This document shows positions 34,914 to 44,282 of a stretch of DNA of 64,000 nucleotides, in pieces (position 1 is the stretch's first letter; each line of letters begins with the position of its first letter). Below the pieces are notes generated by a model. That model did not search any database and had not been told where the DNA came from. It was given only the letters and a program-made list of their open reading frames with translations. The DNA lies in contig NZ_JAUMZV010000006.1 of NCBI RefSeq assembly GCF_030527935.1, forward strand, positions 8,710 to 72,709. Direction: 5' to 3'. The translations under genes and the position numbers were made by a program. The DNA comes from Kingella sp. (in: b-proteobacteria). GTDB taxonomy: Bacteria > Pseudomonadota > Gammaproteobacteria > Burkholderiales > Neisseriaceae.

Positions 34914-35560
34914 TAACCACCCAGATTGAGCAAGCCATTTGCCTGCGGCTGCAACGCGGCTTGGGGCGCATGGTGCGCACGGTGAAAAGCTACAACGGCG
35001 AGGCGGACGACCTTGCTGCGCAAATCAAAACCCTGCCTGCGGTGTGGGTTACTTATGGCGGCAGCAGGGTGGAAACCATCAGCGGCGGCAGCCGTTATCA
35101 AGACACCGCGACCTTTGCCGTGATGTGCGCCACGCGCAGCTTGCGCAATGAAGTGGCGCAGCGGCAAGGCGGCGTGGTGATGCAAGAGATTGGCAGCAAT
35201 GATTTGATTGATGCGGTGCGCCGCCTGCTGGATGGGCAACGGCTGGGGCTGCCTGCTGCCGATAGCAGAGGGCTGACCCCCAAAGCCATCCGCGCCATTG
35301 CCAACCACACGCTGGTGCAGCAGGCGGCGGTGAGCGTATATGCGCTGGAATATACCCTGCGCTTGAACCGCTGCGCTTTGGAAAACGACCGTTTCCCCGA
35401 GCCGCAAAGCGACAGCACGCATCCTGATTATGTGTTTACCCGCTATCAGGGCGAGACGAGCGCGCCTTATCCGCCGTTTGAATATTTGGATGGCTTGATT
35501 TTTGACCCCCAAGCCGAAAACGCCAAAATCCCGCTGACGGCGCAATTTTGGCAAGATTAA
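34910..35560 (+). CDS. Gp37-like tail terminator family protein (DUF1834)
   Basis: 216 residues. LAAQIKTLPAVWVTYGGSRV, QDTATFAVMCATRSLRNEVA and VYALEYTLRL fit the Mu gp37 family thought to cap the tail tube. Its C-terminal 40 residues carry a DSTHPDYVFTRYQGE stretch longer than I would expect. It is translationally coupled to the DUF1320 gene. Confidence 0.85.
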   Translation: MITTQIEQAICLRLQRGLGRMVRTVKSYNGEADDLAAQIKTLPAVWVTYGGSRVETISGGSRYQDTATFAVMCATRSLRNEVAQRQGGVVMQEIGSNDLIDAVRRLLDGQRLGLPAADSRGLTPKAIRAIANHTLVQQAAVSVYALEYTLRLNRCALENDRFPEPQSDSTHPDYVFTRYQGETSAPYPPFEYLDGLIFDPQAENAKIPLTAQFWQD

Positions 35561-35583
35561 CCGTTTACCTTGAAGGAAAACGC

Positions 35584-35832
35584 ATGAATAAAATCATGGT
35601 AGTAGCAGAAGTGGGCTTGCGTGTGCCGCTGGCGCATAACCCGCATGAATATATTGAGCAAACGCCTGTGGAAGTGGATGGCGACGATGTGTATTACCGC
35701 CGCGCCATTGTGGATGGCGATTTGCTGATTTTGAGCAACGATGCGCCGAGCGCTGCCGAGCAGTCCAATCAGCAGCCTGAAAACGGGCTTGCAGGTTTGG
35801 GCGAAAGCCAAAACGCGAAGAAAGGCAAATAA
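35584..35832 (+). CDS. DUF2635 small tail protein (Mu gp38-like)
   Basis: 82 residues from ATG 35584, with AAGGA 8 bases upstream. GLRVPLAHNPHEYIEQTPVE and VYYRRAIVDGDL fit DUF2635 (LysM-like fold inferred for the family). It sits directly before the tail sheath as in Mu. An uptake sequence encodes QQPEN in its tail. Confidence 0.85.
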   Translation: MNKIMVVAEVGLRVPLAHNPHEYIEQTPVEVDGDDVYYRRAIVDGDLLILSNDAPSAAEQSNQQPENGLAGLGESQNAKKGK

Positions 35833-35834
35833 CC

Positions 35835-37247
35835 ATGGCAGAACACATTAGCTTTGACACCATCCCTGGCAGCATTCGCGTGCCCGGGCAGTATATTGAA
35901 TTTAACACGCGCAATGCGGTGCAAGGCTTGCCGCAAAACCCGCAATCGGTGCTGCTGCTGGCACCGATGTTGGCAAGCGGCAGCCAAGAGCCATTAACCC
36001 CTGTGCAATTGTTTAGCGATGCGCAAGCGGGCGATTTGTTTGGGCGCGGCTCGTGGGCGCAGTTGATGGTGCGCCAAGCGTTTAAAAACAATGCGTATTT
36101 GGATTTGACCGTGATCGGCTTGCCCGACCACAGCGCTGGCGTAGCCGCAACAGGCAGCCTGAAAATAGACGGCACGGCACAAACTGCCGCCAGCATCAGC
36201 ATCACCATCGGCGGCGTGGCGGTTGCGGTGGCGGTGTCTGCCAACCAAAGCGCGGCGGAGGCGGTGGAAAAACTGGCGGCGGCGGTGAATGCTGCTGCCC
36301 TGCCTGTATCGGCAACTGCCGAGCAAGGCAGCCTGAAATTAACCGCCCGCAGCAAGGGCGCAATCGGCAACGAAATCAGCCTTGCCTGCGATATGGGCAC
36401 AAGCGGCTTTTCAGGCAGCATTACGGCTATGACAAATGGCGCACAAAATGCCGATATTGCCGCCGCGCTGGATAAGGTGGCGGGCAAGCATTACCACATT
36501 ATCGTGTCGCCGTTTAGCGATGCGGCGAACGCCAAGGCGTTGAGCCAACACATTACCCAAGTATCCAACGCCATTGAGCAGCGCGGCTGCATTGGCGTGA
36601 TTGCCCAGCGCGGCACCATGCCGCAAGGCACAGCTTTAACCGCCCAGCTTAATGATGGGCGCATTACCTGCGCTTGGTATAAGGGCGCAGCCGAAGCGTG
36701 CGGCATTATTGCAGCGGGCTATGCGGCGGTGCTGGCGTTTGAGGAAGACCCCGCCCGCCCGTTGAACACGCTGGAAATCAAAGGACTGGACATTACGCCC
36801 GATGCGCAATGGCCGCTGTTTAACGAATGCAACAACGCGCTGTATAACGGCTTAACACCGCTAACGGTGGTGGCGGGCAAGGTGCAGATTATGCGGGCGG
36901 TATCTACCTACACCAAATCGGCGGCAAATGTGGACGACCCTGCGCTGTTGGACATCACCACCATCCGCACGCTGGATTACACGCGCCGCGCGATTAAAGA
37001 GCGCATCGCCTTGCGCTTTCCGCGCGACAAGTTGAGCGACCGTTTGCTGCCCAAGGTAAAAAGCGAGATTTTGGATGTGCTGTTAAAGCTGGAACAAGCC
37101 GAGATTATTGAAAACGCCGAAGCAAACAAGGGCAAGCTGGTGGTGAGCCGTAGCTTGCAAGATGCCAACCGCGTGAATGCTGCCATCCCTGCCGATGTGG
37201 TGAACGGCTTGCATGTATTCGCAGGGCGGATTGATTTAATCCTATAA
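35835..37247 (+). CDS. Tail sheath protein (Mu gpL-like)
   Basis: 470 residues. The N-terminus SFDTIPGSIRVPGQYIEFNT and C-terminal blocks LDITTIRTLDYTRRAIKERI and FPRDKLSDRLLP fit the contractile sheath of Mu-like myophages. It surrounds the tail tube and contracts on infection. Two uptake sequences inside are read as GSLK. Confidence 0.95.
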   Translation: MAEHISFDTIPGSIRVPGQYIEFNTRNAVQGLPQNPQSVLLLAPMLASGSQEPLTPVQLFSDAQAGDLFGRGSWAQLMVRQAFKNNAYLDLTVIGLPDHSAGVAATGSLKIDGTAQTAASISITIGGVAVAVAVSANQSAAEAVEKLAAAVNAAALPVSATAEQGSLKLTARSKGAIGNEISLACDMGTSGFSGSITAMTNGAQNADIAAALDKVAGKHYHIIVSPFSDAANAKALSQHITQVSNAIEQRGCIGVIAQRGTMPQGTALTAQLNDGRITCAWYKGAAEACGIIAAGYAAVLAFEEDPARPLNTLEIKGLDITPDAQWPLFNECNNALYNGLTPLTVVAGKVQIMRAVSTYTKSAANVDDPALLDITTIRTLDYTRRAIKERIALRFPRDKLSDRLLPKVKSEILDVLLKLEQAEIIENAEANKGKLVVSRSLQDANRVNAAIPADVVNGLHVFAGRIDLIL

Positions 37248-37335
37248 GGCAGCCTGAAAACCGCTTGATATACCCAAACAGGGCGCGGCAAGACCAACGC
37301 GCCCCATCATCAACACCCAACACAAGGACAACACC

Positions 37336-37713
37336 ATGAGCGATGCCATCTATGCCGGCGCGATTATTATGGAAGTGAACGGGCGCGATGTGGAAATCAT
37401 CAGCCTGAAACCGCAAACCACCACAGGGCGCAAGCCCGTGAAAACCATGAACCGCCAAGGGCGCGTGATGGGCTATGCCGACGGTATCACCGAGCATAAA
37501 TTGAGCGCGACCGCCGCCATTCCGATTGACGGCACAGAGATTGATTGGGGCAACATCACCCGCGCCAAAATCACCATTTACCCCATCAACAAGGAAGACA
37601 AGCGCGTGTCGTATTTGGATTGTTTCAGCACCGAAATCAGCGAGCAATACGAAGCAGACAACGAAGCGCGCATTGATATTGAATTGATTGCGCTGCATAA
37701 AATTGTAGAGTAA
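37336..37713 (+). CDS. Tail tube protein (Mu gpM-like)
   Basis: 125 residues. YAGAIIMEVNGRDVEIISLK, KTMNRQGRVMGYADGITEHK and SYLDCFSTEISEQYEADN match the phage tail tube family of Mu. Start has AAGGA 9 bases upstream. It follows the sheath with 88 bases between. Confidence 0.93.
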   Translation: MSDAIYAGAIIMEVNGRDVEIISLKPQTTTGRKPVKTMNRQGRVMGYADGITEHKLSATAAIPIDGTEIDWGNITRAKITIYPINKEDKRVSYLDCFSTEISEQYEADNEARIDIELIALHKIVE

Positions 37714-37722
37714 GGATAATCC

Positions 37723-38088
37723 ATGAAACACAGTTTTACCCTGCAATATGGCTTGGAATACAACGGCGAGACCCATTTTCAGGCTGCCTTAAAGCCGCTG
37801 ACCATCGGCGGCGAATTGAACGCTATGGAGGAAATTGATGCCCTACCCGCGCTGCCTGAACACGCCAGCGAAGCGCAGCAATCGCGCCGCGCGGTGCAAG
37901 AGACGCTGATTTATTGGGCGCAGCAATTATCCATTGACGGCATCCCGCAAGACATCATCACCGCCGATTATCTGCTCAACCATTTGAGCGGCGCGGATTA
38001 CAGCCAATTGGTGGACGAAATGGAAACCCTGCGCTCAAAATCCACCGCCGCTACGGAAGCCCCCGCGCCCCCCGCAGCGGCAGCCTGA
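37723..38088 (+). CDS. Tail assembly chaperone, short form (Mu gp41-like)
   Basis: 121 residues. HSFTLQYGLEYNGETHFQAA and LKPLTIGGELNAMEEID fit gp41 of Mu. It ends in an Ala/Pro-rich tail (APAPPAAAA) whose stop lies in an uptake sequence. A conserved feature of long-tailed phages is a frameshift near the end of this gene that makes a longer chaperone; the extension is visible here. Confidence 0.87.
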   Translation: MKHSFTLQYGLEYNGETHFQAALKPLTIGGELNAMEEIDALPALPEHASEAQQSRRAVQETLIYWAQQLSIDGIPQDIITADYLLNHLSGADYSQLVDEMETLRSKSTAATEAPAPPAAAA

Positions 38089-38300
38089 ACACCCCGCGCA
38101 GCAGCCAAACCGCCCATCAGCAATACCGCCAAGCGGTGATTATGCTGGCACGCGCGGGGCTGGGTGCGGCGGACGTGCGCGCCATGTGCCACGCCGAGCT
38201 GACCGCATGGCTGCAAGATTTGCTCGCCAGCATGGGCATTCACAGCCCCACAGGCGGCGAAGTGATTGTGTCGCGGCGGCTGCCAAAACCTAGCGCGTAG
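37723..38300 (+). CDS. Tail assembly chaperone, frameshifted long form (gp41-42)
   Basis: A -1 shift before the stop at 38086 leads into an open frame ending at 38300. It reads LNTPRSSQTAHQQYRQAVIM, LARAGLGAADVRAMCHAELT and AWLQDLLASMGIHS, a plausible gp42-type domain with no start codon of its own at the right place. The -1 frame is open at least from 38031. A run of six C (38068-38073, codons CCC CCC) is one possible slip site. Mu itself uses a -2 shift here, so the exact mechanism is unsure. Confidence 0.65.
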
Positions 38301-38402
38301 CCAGCCCTTGGATACACGGGGCGAAGCCTTTACCATCTATCCCTATCTAGCCTTTAAACGATAATTAACCATGAGTTAATTTAAGTTTAAAGGCTATTTT
38401 TT

Positions 38403-40712
38403 ATGGCAAGTGGCGACATGAATTTGGTGCTATCGCTGACGGGGCGCGATGGAGGGGCAAGACGCTTATTACAACAAACGCAAGAGGAATTGGCGCGGCT
38501 TAACAGGGCGCAAGCTGCCCGCAACCGCGCCAATCGCCCTTATGAAATCGCGGGCGTGCGCGCCGAACGCGAGATTCGCCGCGAGATTGCCCAAACCCAA
38601 GCCGCCTATAACCGCCTTGCCCGCAGCGGGCGCGCTTCGCACAACGATTTGGCGCGCGCGGCAACGGCTACGCGCAACCGCATCCGCGAGTTAAACGATG
38701 AGCTGCGGCAGGGAGCGGGCGGCTGGCGCAGCCGAATGGGGGCAATCGGGCGCGGCGCTGCATCGGCGGCGGCGGGCAGCGTGGCGGCTTATGCGGCGGT
38801 GCGCCCCGAGGTGGAACGTTATAAGGCGTTGGATATGCGCCTGCGCGAGGTTACTTGGGCAGCGCATGGCGAAACGCGCGGCGCGGATACGGCTTGGCTG
38901 CAAGCACAGGGCATGGCGCAAACCAAAGCCCTTGCGCTGGCGTTGGTGCAACAAAACGGCGGCAGCAGCGATTTGGCATTGGATACGCTATCGGGGATGC
39001 TGGCTAACGGCATGAACTGGGCGGATGTGCAAAAAAACGCAGCGGCAACGCACGCCATGGCACGCGCGGCAGGCGAAAACGGGCAATACGATGGCGCGGC
39101 AGCGGCAAAGCTGGCGAAAACCTTTGCTGATAACGGGCTGGATGTGGCGCGCGCTTCGCAAATGGCGGCGCAATCGGGCATGCAGGGTACGTTTGAGATT
39201 GCCAATATGGTGCGCGATTTGCCATCGCTGCTGCCCGATGCTAAGGCGGCGGGGTTTAGCGGCGAGGCGGGGCTGGCTTATTTGCTGTCGGCGTTGCAAT
39301 CGGCATCCAATAAGGCGGGCACGCCCGACGAAGCGGCAAATAACGTGAAAAACGTGTTGCAAAAAACGCTATCGGCAGATACCACCAAACGCATGGACAA
39401 GTTGCTGAAAACATCGGGCAGCAAGGCGGATTGGCAAAAGATGGTGTTGGAAGGGCAAAAGCAGGGCAAAAACGCGGTGCAGGTGTTGGCGGATTTTGCC
39501 CAAACACTGTTGAGCAAGGACAAGGGCTTTCAGGCTGTCAAAGCGCGGGCGGATAAGGGCGACGAGCTGGCGCAGCAGCAAATGGCGACCATGCAGGCGT
39601 TTATGGTGAGCAAACTGATGCCTGATATGCAGGCGCGTGCGGGCTTGAATGCCATGCTGGATGCCGAGCAGATGCGGCAATATTTTGATGGCTTGATGGG
39701 CAATAAAACCGATGTGATCGGTGGCAAAAATCAATTTATGGCGTTGGGCGAGGCAGCGAAGCAGGAAAAGGCGCAGGCGGAAAAAGAATTGAGCCTGCAA
39801 AGCTCGCAGTTTTTTGCCACAGTTGCCGATGGCGAAACCAAGCTGGCGCAGCTGACGGCGCAGTTTCCTGTTGCCACCGAGGCGTTAAAGGCATTGGCAG
39901 CGGCAGCGAGCGCGGCAGCATTGGCGCAGGGGGCGATGGCGATGCTGGGGCGCGGTGGGGGCGGCGGTGCAGGTGGGGCGATGGGACGCATGGGCGGCTG
40001 GCTACGCGGGGCGGCGGCAAGCGTGGGCGGTTGGTTTGCGGCGCGGGGCGCGCAGGCGGCGAGCGCGGTGGGCAGCGCGGGGCGGGCAATAGGTGGTGCG
40101 GCGCGGGGTGTAGGTGGCTGGTTTGCGACACGCGGGGCGCAGGCGGCATCGGCGGCAGGCAGGGCAGGACAGGCAATCGGCGGCGCGGTACGGAGCGCAG
40201 GCAGTTGGCTGGGCAATGCGGGCAGGGGTGTGGTGAATGTGATGGTAAACAACCCACGTGCGCTGGGTGGGCTGGGCTTATTGTTGCATTCAGGCAAGCT
40301 GAATGAGGGTGAGAGCGAAATGTTGGCGAAGATGGCAGAACATCGGCGCGAGCGAGACAAAATGCAGGCGTGGTGGCGACGCCCGCAAAGACAGAATGTT
40401 GTCCCATTTGGACCATCTCTCCCCGCCGCATCTGCTCCACATAATGCCCCTGCGGAAAAGCTCGCCCCCATCATTACACAGCAAACGGCGGCGTATCAAA
40501 CCGCCACGCAGGCGCAAACCGCGAGCTTTCAGGCTGCCTTAGCAGCAGATACGGCGGCGGTGGGCGGCAAGCTGGATGCGATTAACGGCACACTGGGCGG
40601 GTTGAACCAAACCATTCAAAACAATGTGCATGTGCAGCTGGATGGGCGTTTGATTGCGGAAAACGTGTCGCGCCATCAGGTGAATATGTTTAACCGAGGA
40701 GCTGGGCAATGA
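38403..40712 (+). CDS. Tail length tape measure protein
   Basis: 769 residues, the longest phage gene, placed after the chaperone as expected. The N-terminal 130 residues are helical and Arg/Ala-rich, the middle is a TP901-type core (TLSGMLANGMNWADVQKNAA, FEIANMVRDLPSLLPDAKAA). Residues about 515-620 are Gly/Ala-rich repeats of the type ARGAQAASAVGSAGRAIGGA. It sets tail length and is injected with the DNA. Confidence 0.93.
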   Translation: MASGDMNLVLSLTGRDGGARRLLQQTQEELARLNRAQAARNRANRPYEIAGVRAEREIRREIAQTQAAYNRLARSGRASHNDLARAATATRNRIRELNDELRQGAGGWRSRMGAIGRGAASAAAGSVAAYAAVRPEVERYKALDMRLREVTWAAHGETRGADTAWLQAQGMAQTKALALALVQQNGGSSDLALDTLSGMLANGMNWADVQKNAAATHAMARAAGENGQYDGAAAAKLAKTFADNGLDVARASQMAAQSGMQGTFEIANMVRDLPSLLPDAKAAGFSGEAGLAYLLSALQSASNKAGTPDEAANNVKNVLQKTLSADTTKRMDKLLKTSGSKADWQKMVLEGQKQGKNAVQVLADFAQTLLSKDKGFQAVKARADKGDELAQQQMATMQAFMVSKLMPDMQARAGLNAMLDAEQMRQYFDGLMGNKTDVIGGKNQFMALGEAAKQEKAQAEKELSLQSSQFFATVADGETKLAQLTAQFPVATEALKALAAAASAAALAQGAMAMLGRGGGGGAGGAMGRMGGWLRGAAASVGGWFAARGAQAASAVGSAGRAIGGAARGVGGWFATRGAQAASAAGRAGQAIGGAVRSAGSWLGNAGRGVVNVMVNNPRALGGLGLLLHSGKLNEGESEMLAKMAEHRRERDKMQAWWRRPQRQNVVPFGPSLPAASAPHNAPAEKLAPIITQQTAAYQTATQAQTASFQAALAADTAAVGGKLDAINGTLGGLNQTIQNNVHVQLDGRLIAENVSRHQVNMFNRGAGQ

Positions 40713-42016
40713 GTATGTGGCACACGGTGTTGCAGGATGCGTCGTTTCGCGATGTGCGCTTTGATGTGGTGGCGCTGGATGAGCAAGACGGCAAGGCGTT
40801 GGTGGAACACGCGCGCCCATTTACCGATGGCGTGTGGCTGGAAGACATGGGCAGCACGGGGCGGCAGGTGCAAGTGGAAGCGGTGTTTTGGGGCAAGGGC
40901 TACCATAGCCGCTTGAATGCGCTGGTGGAAGCGTTGATGGAACGCGGTGCGGGGGTGTTGGTGCATCCTGTTTGGGGGCGGCTGCAAAACATGATGGCAG
41001 CGAGCTGGCACTTTCACCACGACGCAGACAATGTGGACTATGCCACGTTGAGCATCACGTTTCGCGAAAGCGGCGAGCCGCAAAAGATTTTTGTGTTTGA
41101 AAACGCCTTTTTGATGGCGATTGAACGCCTAATCGCGCGGATTGATGCTTACCGCGCGGCATTGGAAGGCTGGATTGATGCGCTCACCATGGCAAAACAA
41201 AGCGTCGGCGCGCTAATCGGCAGCGCGTTTGGCTTTGCCAGCGCGGCAAGGGGTGCGTGGGCGGCGTTGCGCGATTTGTTTGATGTAGGGAGCTTGGGAT
41301 TAGGCGGGCACGAGAGCGGCGGCGCGGGCGATGGCGCAGGCAGTAAAAGGCTGTGGCGCGAGATGCACAGCATGGTGCAGGCGAGATTGTTTCAGGCTGC
41401 CGCGATTGGCGCAGATGGCGCGGTGTACACGGCGGATGTGCGCAGCGCGAAAAGCCGTTTTGATGCGCTGCTGCGCGCGGCGGATGCGGTGGCGACGGTG
41501 GAGCAGCGCATGGCAGTGGCTGCAAACAGCAACACACGCCGTGGCAGCGATTGGGCAGAGCGGGCGCAAGTGGGGCAAGTGTTGCGCTTGATGGCGCTGG
41601 AGACGATATTTCAGGCTGCCTTGTTGCTGTTGGAACACGATGGCGAGCGCATGAGCGCGCCCGATGTGTGGCACATCAACCGCGCGGTGCGGCATCGCAC
41701 GGCGGCGGAAATTGCCCGCTTGCGCGCCACGCTGGCGGCGATGCCCGACAAGGCGCAGGCTTATGATGCGGTGTATGCCGTGGTGGAAACGCTGCGCGAT
41801 GCGGTGGCGCATTTAAACCTGCTGGCGATTGCCGTGCTGAACCAAAAACCGCCGTTGATTGCGCGCCCTGCGCCGTTAAGCGGTACGGTGCATCAATTGG
41901 CGTTTGCTTGGTATGGCGAGATTAATCGCGCGGATGAATTGATACGGCTTAATCCGCAGCTGCGCCATCCTTGCTTTATCCAAACAGGAGAAATCATGAA
42001 TGGCTACGCCCAATAA
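40709..42016 (+). CDS. DNA circularisation protein N-terminal family (Mu gpN-like)
   Basis: 435 residues. WHTVLQDASFRDVRFDVVAL, GRQVQVEAVFWGKGYHSRLN and a C-terminal LIRLNPQLRHPCFIQTGEIM match the Mu N family. In Mu, N joins the ends of infecting DNA and is part of the baseplate region. It overlaps tape measure by 4 bases and gene P by 17. Confidence 0.92.
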   Translation: MSMWHTVLQDASFRDVRFDVVALDEQDGKALVEHARPFTDGVWLEDMGSTGRQVQVEAVFWGKGYHSRLNALVEALMERGAGVLVHPVWGRLQNMMAASWHFHHDADNVDYATLSITFRESGEPQKIFVFENAFLMAIERLIARIDAYRAALEGWIDALTMAKQSVGALIGSAFGFASAARGAWAALRDLFDVGSLGLGGHESGGAGDGAGSKRLWREMHSMVQARLFQAAAIGADGAVYTADVRSAKSRFDALLRAADAVATVEQRMAVAANSNTRRGSDWAERAQVGQVLRLMALETIFQAALLLLEHDGERMSAPDVWHINRAVRHRTAAEIARLRATLAAMPDKAQAYDAVYAVVETLRDAVAHLNLLAIAVLNQKPPLIARPAPLSGTVHQLAFAWYGEINRADELIRLNPQLRHPCFIQTGEIMNGYAQ

Positions 42017-43136
42017 TTTGTATGACAACCAAATTGTGCTGCGCATTGGCGGCATGGAGCATCGCACATGGCAAAGCTACGATATTGACAGCGATTTTTT
42101 AATCCCTGCCGATGGTTTTGACTTTGAGCTGGGCGTGGCGGCAACACAGGGGCAAATCCCCGATTTAACAGGGCAACGCTGCGAAGTGGTGATTAACGGC
42201 GAAACGGTGCTCACAGGCATTATCGGCAACCAGCGCGATGAGAAAGATAAGGGCAGCCGCAGCCTGCGCTTAACAGGGCGCGATTTGGCTTGCTTGCTGG
42301 TGGATTGTTCTGCGCCGCAAGTGAATGTAAAAGGCATGACGGTGCTGGCGGCAGTGCAAAAGCTGGTTGCGCCGTGGAGGCAATATCTGCCCCGCGTGGT
42401 ATTAAAAGCGGAAAACAACCCCACGCTGGATAAGGTGGATATTGAACCGAGCGAAAGCGCGTGGCAGGCGTTAAGCCATGTGACGAACTCGGTGGGCTTG
42501 CATGTGTGGCTGGAAGCGGATGGCACGCTGGCGGTGGGCGGGGCGGATTATTCGTCTGAGCCTGTGGCGACCTTGTGTTGGAGCAGAAATGATAACCGCC
42601 GCAATGTGGAGCGCATCAATATTGAGCGCGATGTGGACAACCGCTTTTCGGAAGTAACCTTTTTGGCGCAATCGCATGGCAGAAGCGGCAATGCGGCGAA
42701 GCATGATTTAAAGTGGGTGTGGCAAGACCCGTCTATGCCTTTACACAAGCCCAAAACGGTGGTGGTGGCGGACGCGGATAATTTGGAAGCCTTGAAACGG
42801 CAGGCGAAGAAGCAGCTTTCCGATTGGAAGCTGGAAGGCTTGACGATTACGGTTACCGTGGGCGACCACAAAACGGCGGCGGGGGTGCTGTGGGCGGCTG
42901 GGCAGCGCGTGCATTTGATTGACGAGGAAGAAGGCATTGATGCGATTTTCTTTGTGATGGGGCGGCGATTGATGCTCAGCCGCATGGGTGGCACGCAAAC
43001 GGAGCTGCGGCTAAAAGAAGATGGGGTGTGGACACCTGATGCCTATGCGCAAAAAGCGGAGCGGGCGCGTAAACGCAAGGGCAAACGCAAAACGGCGCGG
43101 GGCAAGAATAAGGGCGAGGAGTTGAAAAGCAAATGA
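42000..43136 (+). CDS. Baseplate hub protein (Mu gpP/gp44-like)
   Basis: 378 residues. LTGRDLACLLVDCSAPQVNV, HVWLEADGTLAVGGADY and a Lys/Arg-rich tail (RARKRKGKRKTARGKNKGEE) are typical of the gp44/gpD-type hub of Mu-like phages. It forms the trimeric hub under the tail tube. It overlaps both neighbours. Confidence 0.92.
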   Translation: MATPNNLYDNQIVLRIGGMEHRTWQSYDIDSDFLIPADGFDFELGVAATQGQIPDLTGQRCEVVINGETVLTGIIGNQRDEKDKGSRSLRLTGRDLACLLVDCSAPQVNVKGMTVLAAVQKLVAPWRQYLPRVVLKAENNPTLDKVDIEPSESAWQALSHVTNSVGLHVWLEADGTLAVGGADYSSEPVATLCWSRNDNRRNVERINIERDVDNRFSEVTFLAQSHGRSGNAAKHDLKWVWQDPSMPLHKPKTVVVADADNLEALKRQAKKQLSDWKLEGLTITVTVGDHKTAAGVLWAAGQRVHLIDEEEGIDAIFFVMGRRLMLSRMGGTQTELRLKEDGVWTPDAYAQKAERARKRKGKRKTARGKNKGEELKSK

Positions 43137-43762
43137 GTTTGGCAAAATTGGCAAAGCGCACCGCGCAGGTGGCGCGGGGCGTGCAAGATGGGATTCGGCA
43201 GGCATTTCGCGGCAAGGTGGCGGCAACTCAATCGGGCGAGCCGATTCAGCGGGTGCAGGTACAGGGCTTGGCTGATGAAACGCTGCAAGATGTGGAGCAA
43301 TTACAGCAATTTGGCTTTACCAGTCATGCGCCCGCGGGCAGCGAGATGATTGTGTTGCCTTTGGGCGGCGATACCACGCATGGCATTGTGATTGCCAGCG
43401 AGCATGGCAGCTTTCGGGTGAAAAATCTGCAAGGCGGCGAGGTGGCGGTGTATGACCAATCGGGCAGCAGCATTGTATTGAAGCAGGGGCGGCTGATTGA
43501 GATGGATTGCGATAATTTGGTGATTCGCGCCAGCCAAAAGGTGCGGATTGATAGCCCGCTGGTGGAAGCGAGCGCGCAGGTGTTGGCAAAAGGGCAAATC
43601 ACAGGGCAAAACGGTTTAGCCATTTCGGGCGGCGAAGGCGGAACAGCGGCACGCATCAGCGGCAGCCTGAAAACCACGGGCGATGTGGTGGCGGGCAATA
43701 TTTCCACGCAACAACACACGCATCCGGGCGACAGTGGGGGCACAACGGGAGCGGCGCAATAG
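43133..43762 (+). CDS. Baseplate assembly/spike protein V (Mu gp45-like)
   Basis: 209 residues. IQRVQVQGLADETLQDVEQL, QQFGFTSHAPAGSEMIVLPL and a beta-helical C-terminus with MDCDNLVIRASQKVRIDSPL fit Mu gp45, whose C-terminal spike pierces the outer membrane. The end HTHPGDSGGTTG contains the HxH pattern that binds iron at the spike tip in this family. Confidence 0.92.
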   Translation: MSLAKLAKRTAQVARGVQDGIRQAFRGKVAATQSGEPIQRVQVQGLADETLQDVEQLQQFGFTSHAPAGSEMIVLPLGGDTTHGIVIASEHGSFRVKNLQGGEVAVYDQSGSSIVLKQGRLIEMDCDNLVIRASQKVRIDSPLVEASAQVLAKGQITGQNGLAISGGEGGTAARISGSLKTTGDVVAGNISTQQHTHPGDSGGTTGAAQ

Positions 43763-43783
43763 CGCATGGACTGAAACAAACAG

Positions 43784-43827
43784 AGGCAGCCTGAAACGGT
43801 TTATTCGTTTTCAGGCTGCCTTTTTTT
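43784..43827 (+). terminator. Paired uptake sequences after gene V
   Basis: aggcagcctgaaacg and cgttttcaggctgcct form a hairpin followed by seven T, inside the late operon between V and gp46. Transcription of the following baseplate genes would need read-through or a new promoter. Confidence 0.72.
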
Positions 43828-43881
43828 GGGGCGAAGCCATGCGCCTGCCTGCCCCCGTTTGCCGCGCCGTATGATGCCAGC

Positions 43882-44229
43882 ATGGATAAAGAACTCAACC
43901 CTTTAACAGGCGATTACACAGGGCGCGCCGTTAAAAACCTGCAAAACGCGGTGTATATCCGCCTGCGCACGCCGCTGGGCACATGGTGGGCGGATAAAAG
44001 CATCGGCTCGCTATTGCACCTTTTGCAGCGGGAAAAAGATGTGGCGCGGGTGGGGTTGCTGGCAGAGCAGTATGCGATGGAAGCCTTGCAGCCGATGGTG
44101 GATGATGGGCGAGCGCAACAAATCAGCGTAACCGCCACGCAGCCGCACAATGGCTGGCTGCTGCTGCGCATTCGCGTGGAAACAGCGCAGGGCGGCTTTG
44201 ATTATGACCACCGCGTGCCGATTGTGTGA
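43882..44229 (+). CDS. Baseplate wedge protein, gp25-like (Mu gp46)
   Basis: 115 residues. GRAVKNLQNAVYIRLRTPLG, WWADKSIGSLLHLLQREKD and PMVDDGRAQQISVTATQPHN fit the W/gp25-like wedge protein of Mu-like phages. It nucleates sheath assembly on the baseplate. Confidence 0.9.
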   Translation: MDKELNPLTGDYTGRAVKNLQNAVYIRLRTPLGTWWADKSIGSLLHLLQREKDVARVGLLAEQYAMEALQPMVDDGRAQQISVTATQPHNGWLLLRIRVETAQGGFDYDHRVPIV

Positions 44230-44282
44230 TGGCGGCAGCCTGAAACATCCTTTTAATCCCTTATTAAACCCCGATTAAACCC

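Noticed and set aside
39731..40474. Minus-strand Pro/Ala-rich frames in the tape measure gene
   Set aside because: Artefact of the Gly/Ala repeat block read backwards.
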